Origin: Hydractinia symbiolongicarpus
Taxonomy: Eukaryota; Cnidaria; Hydrozoa; Anthoathecata; Hydractiniidae
DNA length: 64,000 nt
Assembly (NCBI RefSeq): GCF_029227915.1
Contig: NC_079878.1
Location: forward strand, 9,178,001-9,242,000
Direction of reading: 5' to 3'
The stretch's first letter is position 1. Every line of letters begins with the position of its first letter. Positions 57,601 to 64,000 of the stretch are shown piece by piece. The translations under genes and the position numbers were made by a program. The notes below the pieces were generated by a model. It had not been told where the DNA came from, made no database searches, and saw nothing but the letters and a program-made list of their open reading frames with translations.

Positions 57601-59954
57601 TAAAGGTTCTTTTCCAGAAATGTTGTCAACACAAGTCCGACTGGGATGATCCACTGCAAGGGGAACTGCTTAAACAATGGAGAGATATATTGAACGATTT
57701 TGCGAATTTACAAACTTTTGAGATACCACGTTATTTATTCTGTGAACCGCGTCATGAAATTCAATCAATTGAACTGCATGGATTTTGTGATAGCTCGACG
57801 ATTGCCTACGCTGCTGTGATTTATGCAAAAATACGAACTAACCTCGGCGTAAGTGTTTCGCTAGTGACTGCTAAAACGAAAGTTGCGCCCCTAAAGCCGC
57901 ATTCTGTTCCACGTTTAGAATTGCTAGGATGTGCTCTCTTAGCAAAGTTGATGAGCCATGTGCTTAATGCGATCAATGGTAGATTGAAAGTTGATCGTTT
58001 TTTCGGTTGGTCAGATTCGGAAGTTGCCCTTTGTTGGCTAAAAGGCAAATTGAAGCAGTGGAAGCCATGGGTAGAAAACAGAGTTGTTTATGTTCGATCA
58101 GTCATTCCATCGGAATCATGGTTTCACGTTTCCACCATTCATAACCCCAGTGATATACCTACCAGACCAGACAAAATTGGTGACTTCAATTCAAATTTGT
58201 GGTTAAACGGTCCTGAATTTCTGTCTGATTCCAGCTTTGTTCCACCTGAGTTTCATGTCAACAAACATTCATTCGATGTTTTGTCAGAAGAGAAGAAAAG
58301 TCATGTCACTACTAACATTAGTCATTCCACTCATCATTGTCATTCGCAGTTACATGATATTATAGACGAGACTAAGTTTAGCTCACTGAAAAAGCTTATA
58401 ACTACCATTGGATATGTTTACAGATTTGCGAATAAATTGTTAAATCGAATTCGAAAAAGAGACAGTATGACAGTATGCAACGATCGTGAACTGTCGACTC
58501 AAGAATACAAAAGTGCATTTGATATTTTGATTACAAACAATCAACGAAAACTTCGAAACAACCAAAACTACTTCAACAAACTTTCGTCCGCCCTGAAGTT
58601 GTTTGAAGATGAGAAAGGAGATTTACGTGTTAAAGGACGTTTTGGTGAGAATAAAAAGCTTTCATATGACGAAAGGTATCCGTTGATTCTTTCGAGTGAT
58701 TCACATTTTACAAAACTTCTGGTTGAAGATGCCCACGAAAAAACATTTCATCAAGGCGTAAAAGCGACACTCAACATGTTACGAATGAAGTTTTGGATTC
58801 CGAAAGGTAGACGCACAATCAAATCCATTTTACGACAGTGCATTGTTTGTCGACGATACCAAGGCAAACCTATTAAATCACCACCGACTCCAGATCTACC
58901 AGAATACAGGTATTGCGCTTCGAGAGCTTTTGAACACGTTGGGTTCGATCATGCTGGTCCACTCTACATTCGTACCGAGAACCGAAACACGACAAAGGTA
59001 TACGTATTAATACTTACATGTGCTACTACTAGAGCTGTGCACTTTGAGCTTTCACCCGATTTAAAGACGCCAGCGTTCATTAGAGCTTTCAAAAGATTTC
59101 AATCCAGAAGAGGAACGCCTGCTACGGTTGTGCATGATAACTTTAAAACGTTTAAATCTAACCATGTAAAAAGATTTATGAGACATGAGTCTATTGAAAC
59201 TAACCCGATTCTCCCCAAGAGTCCTTGGTGGGGAGGATTTTATGAAAGGATCGTCAGATCAATGAAAACCGCCTTGCGTAAGACCATTGGGAAGGCACTA
59301 TTGACTTTCGAAGAGCTCGAGACAGTTCTGTGCCAAGTTGAAGCATCGATTAACTCAAGACCACTTACATATCAGAGTGAGGACGATCTTGGACAGACTA
59401 TCACACCTTTGCATTTTATTTACGGCTCGAACATTGTTGGTGCTGAATGTGTCCCAATGAATGATACCGACCAGTGCTCGAAACGATTACTTTATGTACA
59501 ACGAGTGCTTGACGATCAGTGGCGACGATTTTATCGAACGTATTTGAACGAATTACGGCAACATCACTTCTACAGAAAGGATGGCAGAGAAACACCTGAT
59601 TTAAAGTTGAACGACGTCGTGGTGGTGAAAGATGATAACCAACTGCCAAGAAGTAGATGGCCATTGGGTAAAGTTACGGAACTGATCTATGGAAAGGACG
59701 GATTTATTCGTGGTGCGAAGATTCGGGTTAACACCAAGAAAGGACTTGTTTCTACGATAACGCGTCCTATTCAAAAACTGATTCCACTTGAAATAGCAAA
59801 TGAGACTGAAAACGAAGTTGAAAAAGTTGAAAAAAGTGAACTTGAAAAACCCGCTGAAGACACTCTCAATGAAGATGAGCAACAACGAAGGCCGACGAGA
59901 AAGGCTGCGGTTGAAGGACAGTTGATGCGTAAACTCCGCGAAGAGTATTTATAG
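54660..59954 (+). CDS. BEL/Pao Gag-Pol polyprotein
   Basis: The first convincing ATG is 54660, giving 1764 residues. An in-frame GTG further upstream at 54543 is less likely. Order: a Gag domain of the kind found in Pao elements (about 110-300), Cys/His knuckles (about 323-385), an aspartic protease with DSGS (about 446), reverse transcriptase with YVDD (about 860), RNase H with FCDSS (about 1041), and an integrase with an HHCC finger (from about 1358). The integrase catalytic residues are D in GFDHAG (1428), D in VHDNF (1492) and E in FYERIV, with exactly 35 residues between the last two. A C-terminal domain of the DUF5641 type and an acidic tail follow. All key residues are present, so it may be functional. 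No envelope gene is seen. Confidence 0.96.
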   Translation: MSTATTRKSARRKGLRSIASTLRERIDVIVKDFSEEKRAEIISLQTTLIDTVKQLKELDEELYGVLSAEEIETDVMEATEFYLLVNMSLATITTATGPHVSATESTRSVEKKSMRLPKIELSKFNGNPLNWPSFWDQFNSAINDNDSLNAIDKFNYLKRYVEGTALSTISGLELTNSNYENAIELLRNRFGNEQVLINAHMEALLKIESVRSMDNTQQLRKLYNDVENCIRNLKNLKYNSEMLSLLIPVLNERIPNELRMIISRNFGEEKWSVEKMLFFINNELQARERCTVTAKGKGQTPSENYKRGGISTADCLLTLDRKKCVFCHDSHSPSRCSKVTNVQTRSQIMKKEGRCFLCLQHGHISKNCCSNYICNRCGRRHHISLCMKEKRAERKDKDNNGSEENPSNETNANHISQENKGILLQTAKAFVSKERESRNIQTRFMFDSGSQRTYVTNELKEKLNLETIRKEKLIINTFGHSNSQSRELPVVKLYVKTADRSSTVPIEAIAVPNICAPLSNQNAKYYADNYEHLKRLKLADFSNGETRLNVHVLIGLDHYYSFITGEVVRDPRGGPIAINSKLGWILSGGEQSKANESSCMEVHACRVDTENTILRDELNKFWQIESIGDGENENVLSSFKQTLEFNGERYVTELPFRPDHDKLSDNFAVSKQRLDSLVNKRLRNEPDLAVQYNDVFADYESKQIIEKVPESEIACENAHYLPHHPVVRQDKSTTKVRPVFDGSCAVHKPSLNDILYSGPNLLAKVFDILLRFRTNYVALVADIQQAFLNIEIAEKDRNYLRFLWKENPTENDSKLIIYRFLRVVFGLTCSPFLLNGTIQHHLETYEIICPEITDVLKDDLYVDDLTTGTDTVTEGKKLYEISKQIMKEGGFNLRKWATNNNELQTFIDKIENVNSEPNSDKTVNPKVLGIEWDIDRDILVYRFDELLKRAKELFPTKRNILRISASFYDPLGLIAPITTKVKVLFQKCCQHKSDWDDPLQGELLKQWRDILNDFANLQTFEIPRYLFCEPRHEIQSIELHGFCDSSTIAYAAVIYAKIRTNLGVSVSLVTAKTKVAPLKPHSVPRLELLGCALLAKLMSHVLNAINGRLKVDRFFGWSDSEVALCWLKGKLKQWKPWVENRVVYVRSVIPSESWFHVSTIHNPSDIPTRPDKIGDFNSNLWLNGPEFLSDSSFVPPEFHVNKHSFDVLSEEKKSHVTTNISHSTHHCHSQLHDIIDETKFSSLKKLITTIGYVYRFANKLLNRIRKRDSMTVCNDRELSTQEYKSAFDILITNNQRKLRNNQNYFNKLSSALKLFEDEKGDLRVKGRFGENKKLSYDERYPLILSSDSHFTKLLVEDAHEKTFHQGVKATLNMLRMKFWIPKGRRTIKSILRQCIVCRRYQGKPIKSPPTPDLPEYRYCASRAFEHVGFDHAGPLYIRTENRNTTKVYVLILTCATTRAVHFELSPDLKTPAFIRAFKRFQSRRGTPATVVHDNFKTFKSNHVKRFMRHESIETNPILPKSPWWGGFYERIVRSMKTALRKTIGKALLTFEELETVLCQVEASINSRPLTYQSEDDLGQTITPLHFIYGSNIVGAECVPMNDTDQCSKRLLYVQRVLDDQWRRFYRTYLNELRQHHFYRKDGRETPDLKLNDVVVVKDDNQLPRSRWPLGKVTELIYGKDGFIRGAKIRVNTKKGLVSTITRPIQKLIPLEIANETENEVEKVEKSELEKPAEDTLNEDEQQRRPTRKAAVEGQLMRKLREEYL

Positions 59955-60041
59955 TTTTTTTTTGACATATATATATATATTTAGGATTTCTTTATGTTTA
60001 GTCATACCGTGTTGACATCGGACATGTCAACGGGGGGAGTA

Positions 60042-60188
60042 TGTAAATAATGACGCCATTATTATTTTTTCGGGGTTTCCCCGCATTCTTCTTTTTTTGT
60101 TGTACAATTTTTCTAGAGAGTATAGTTGAGAAAGATAACGAGTAGAGTACACGAGGTACTTGATTTTGATATTTTATGAATCTTTAAA
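60042..60188 (+). repeat. 3' LTR of the BEL/Pao element
   Basis: 147 bases, one mismatch to the 5' LTR. It is preceded by the polypurine tract and followed by the AATAT target duplication. Confidence 0.93.
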
Positions 60189-61269
60189 AATATTGTGTTC
60201 AATTCTACGAGCTGTGTGCATCTGATCATATGGTAATGAATGTCAAGATCTCTTCTGGTGAGCCAACTTCCGATATTCACTCGTTGGGTCAAACAGGAGC
60301 AATTGTCTTACATTTAATGGAGAACATGCTAGGAAAAGGTTATGAGCTGTACACTAATAACTTATATAATTCATTTGAATTGGAAAGCATTTGCTCACAG
60401 AAAATACCTATATATGTGGTACATTAAGAAGTGATCGTAAATCAAATCCAAAAAGGTTACCAAAGCAAAACGCATAAAGGGAAACGCTGTAAGCAGAAGC
60501 AGAGAGGGTGTCATTTTTACAAAATGGACTGACGAGACATGTTGTGACGATCAGTACCATGCGCACACATGAGACAGTAAAGGTGTCCGACAAAGAAGGT
60601 GGGAAGAAGATGAAACCAACCAGCATCCGAGGTTATAATTCAGGCATGTCAGATATCAATAGGGATAACCAGATGGTCTCCTATTATGACTGCATGAGAA
60701 AAACAACACGATAGTACAAAAAAATAGCGCTGCACATCTTCGACATTTTTGTCTTCAACGCATACTGAACACCAAATATGGTAGGATAAGTCATTGACAT
60801 TATTAAAGTACAGAGAAGCTTTTATTAGGGATTTCATTGGAGACAAAGTAAAAACAAGGTCTGTTTGTCCAAGGAGAACAAACACCATGCCTAATTTTCA
60901 TGATGTAACTGCAATACCTCCGACTGAGAAGAATAGATTGTCAACAAAACCATGCCGAGTTTGTTTCAAAGAAAAAGGAAAAGAAACTCGATATGAATGC
61001 ACTGTATGGAGCGAAAAGCCACCTTTATGTGTTGGGAAATGTTTTTTAATGCAAAGGAATAGTTTTTCTTGTAGTTTTTCATGAAAGATATTGTCAACCA
61101 TAATCCAAAATAACTTTCTATTTTGGTTAGTAAGTAGCGAGTTTTCCAACTAATAAAATGGATAGCACATGTTTTTCTAAGTCAAATACTTTGACACTAA
61201 CCTTTCTCCATCTAAAACAAAAGAAAAGTATTGTTTTTAATTAGCCAATTAGCTTTAAAATAAATTTCT

Positions 61270-61399
61270 CTATGAAACTACGAGCATACTTGTAGTTGGC
61301 AAAAAACAGCTCTGACGTACTACGAGTATACTCGTAGTTGGCAAATAAATAGCGCTGACGTAGTACGAGTATACTCGTAGTTGGCAGCGAACGTGTTAA
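61270..61399. repeat. Palindromic terminal repeats of the piggyBac copy
   Basis: Three copies of a palindrome related to CTACGAGTATACTCGTAG, each followed by TTGGCA, lie downstream of the dead transposase. The last two are perfect. The series ends with GCGAACGTG and TTAA at 61396-61399, the expected piggyBac target site. This is probably the right end of the element. The matching left end was not found. Confidence 0.6.
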
Positions 61400-63752
<2,353 letters not shown>

Positions 63753-63930
63753 GGTCGGCTAGTCAGCTTTTCGTCAGACAAAAAAATATCATTTTATGTC
63801 TACTCTGGTCTTCTCACGAGCCTAATGTATTATGCTGGGTTTTTTGTACCTCTGGGACATTGCAATCAGTACACTTTAGAATTGCTATTTGTTGTCATTC
63901 TTAGTCCCTGTGTATACAGCACAGTTGTAG
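63753..63930 (+). CDS. Exon-like segment of a multi-pass membrane protein
   Basis: Between an acceptor (TTTTGTTGCAG) and a donor (GTAG|GTAAAA) an open frame of 59 codons reads SFYVYSGLLTSLMYYAGFF and then YTLELLFVVILSPCVYSTVV. These are two hydrophobic stretches long enough to cross a membrane, joined by a short loop containing GHCNQ. The family was not recognised. The next exon would lie beyond the window. Confidence 0.4.
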
Positions 63931-64000
63931 GTAAAAAAAGACCAATAAAACTGGTTAATTACTTTGAGTTCTTTTGGATCAAATAAACAGGAAATATTTT

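Larger units (their letters stand above)
54265..60188 (+). mobile_element. BEL/Pao LTR retrotransposon, complete
   Basis: The 5.9-kb element has two 147-bp LTRs (54265-54411 and 60042-60188) that differ at one base, flanked by the 5-bp duplication AATAT (54260-54264 and 60189-60193). A primer-binding site starts TGGCGCTCGATTG right after the 5' LTR, and a G-rich polypurine tract (CGGGGGGAGTA) precedes the 3' LTR. One uninterrupted gag-pol frame fills the interior. The near-identical LTRs and open frame mark a very recent insertion. It is inside the piggyBac remnant. Confidence 0.96.
53431..61085 (+). pseudogene. piggyBac transposase remnant split by two later insertions
   Basis: Three stretches of one reading frame can be recognised. 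The first is 53431-53476 (LNNRMTTIYTP). The second is 54174-54264 (KVSIDESMMLWRGRL), directly following a 697-bp MITE. The third is 60189-61085, following the BEL element (VQFYELCASD, LGKGYELYTNNLYNS, NRDNQMVSYYDCMRK, then a Cys-rich end with CRVCFKEK and ECTVWSEKPPLCVGKC). Joining across each insertion restores frame, which shows both landed in this gene. The third part has several frameshifts. The first catalytic Asp (SIDES) remains, but the second and third positions read Asn, so the enzyme is dead. The 5' part of the transposase was not found. Confidence 0.8.

Noticed and set aside
54608-59968. Many short minus-strand ORFs opposite the BEL polyprotein
   Set aside because: Shadows of the 1764-codon gag-pol frame.

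Overview
The window is nuclear DNA of an early-branching animal, most likely a cnidarian and probably a hydrozoan. It is AT-rich, has small exons with GT-AG introns and simple TTA/TAAA repeats, and carries BEL/Pao, pogo, piggyBac, MITE and tRNA-derived SINE copies. The species assignment is inference; no ribosomal or mitochondrial marker is present.

From 1099 to 45765 the plus strand carries one host gene, CFAP61, a cilia- and flagella-associated protein. I assembled 40 in-phase coding exons ending in a stop codon, for 1166 codons. Only the first ~50-60 residues are missing, upstream of the window. Its introns are filled with mobile DNA: a broken Gag-protease-integrase retroelement (3661-5722), a TIR-bounded pogo element (9029-11062), a tRNA-derived SINE (13735-13950), an 8.2-kb unusual element (18034-26263), a TIR element with a 46-bp minisatellite (32728-34301), and a GACGTT-rich element (40506-42595) holding a small pogo-like MITE.

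The 8.2-kb element is the most interesting object here. It encodes a Crypton-like tyrosine recombinase (C2H2 finger, R-R-H-Y core, C-terminal Myb/SANT domain) on the plus strand. Convergent to it are a small 112-residue ORF and a seven-exon superfamily 3 helicase (Walker A, Walker B, sensor-1 Asn, acidic tail with SUMO-interaction-like motifs). Two large tandem arrays lie inside it, one beyond the 3' end of the helicase gene and one inside a helicase intron. Both are built from the heptamer TTGTAAC at mostly 10-bp spacing, and they face each other in opposite orientation, like iterons of a replication origin. The element sits between two (TTA)n tracts, as if it had inserted into a microsatellite. 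I cannot match this combination to a described transposon family.

Downstream of CFAP61 (45766-53430) there are mostly non-coding repeats, one SINE, one long hairpin and a few orphan exon-like pieces. From 53430 to 61399 a dead piggyBac copy contains a 697-bp TA-flanked MITE and an intact, very young BEL/Pao retrotransposon (54265-60188) with 147-bp LTRs differing at one base and a 5-bp AATAT target duplication. The last 2.6 kb is nearly empty except for one exon-like segment of a membrane protein at 63753-63930.

All splice sites and homologies were read by eye; no search was run.
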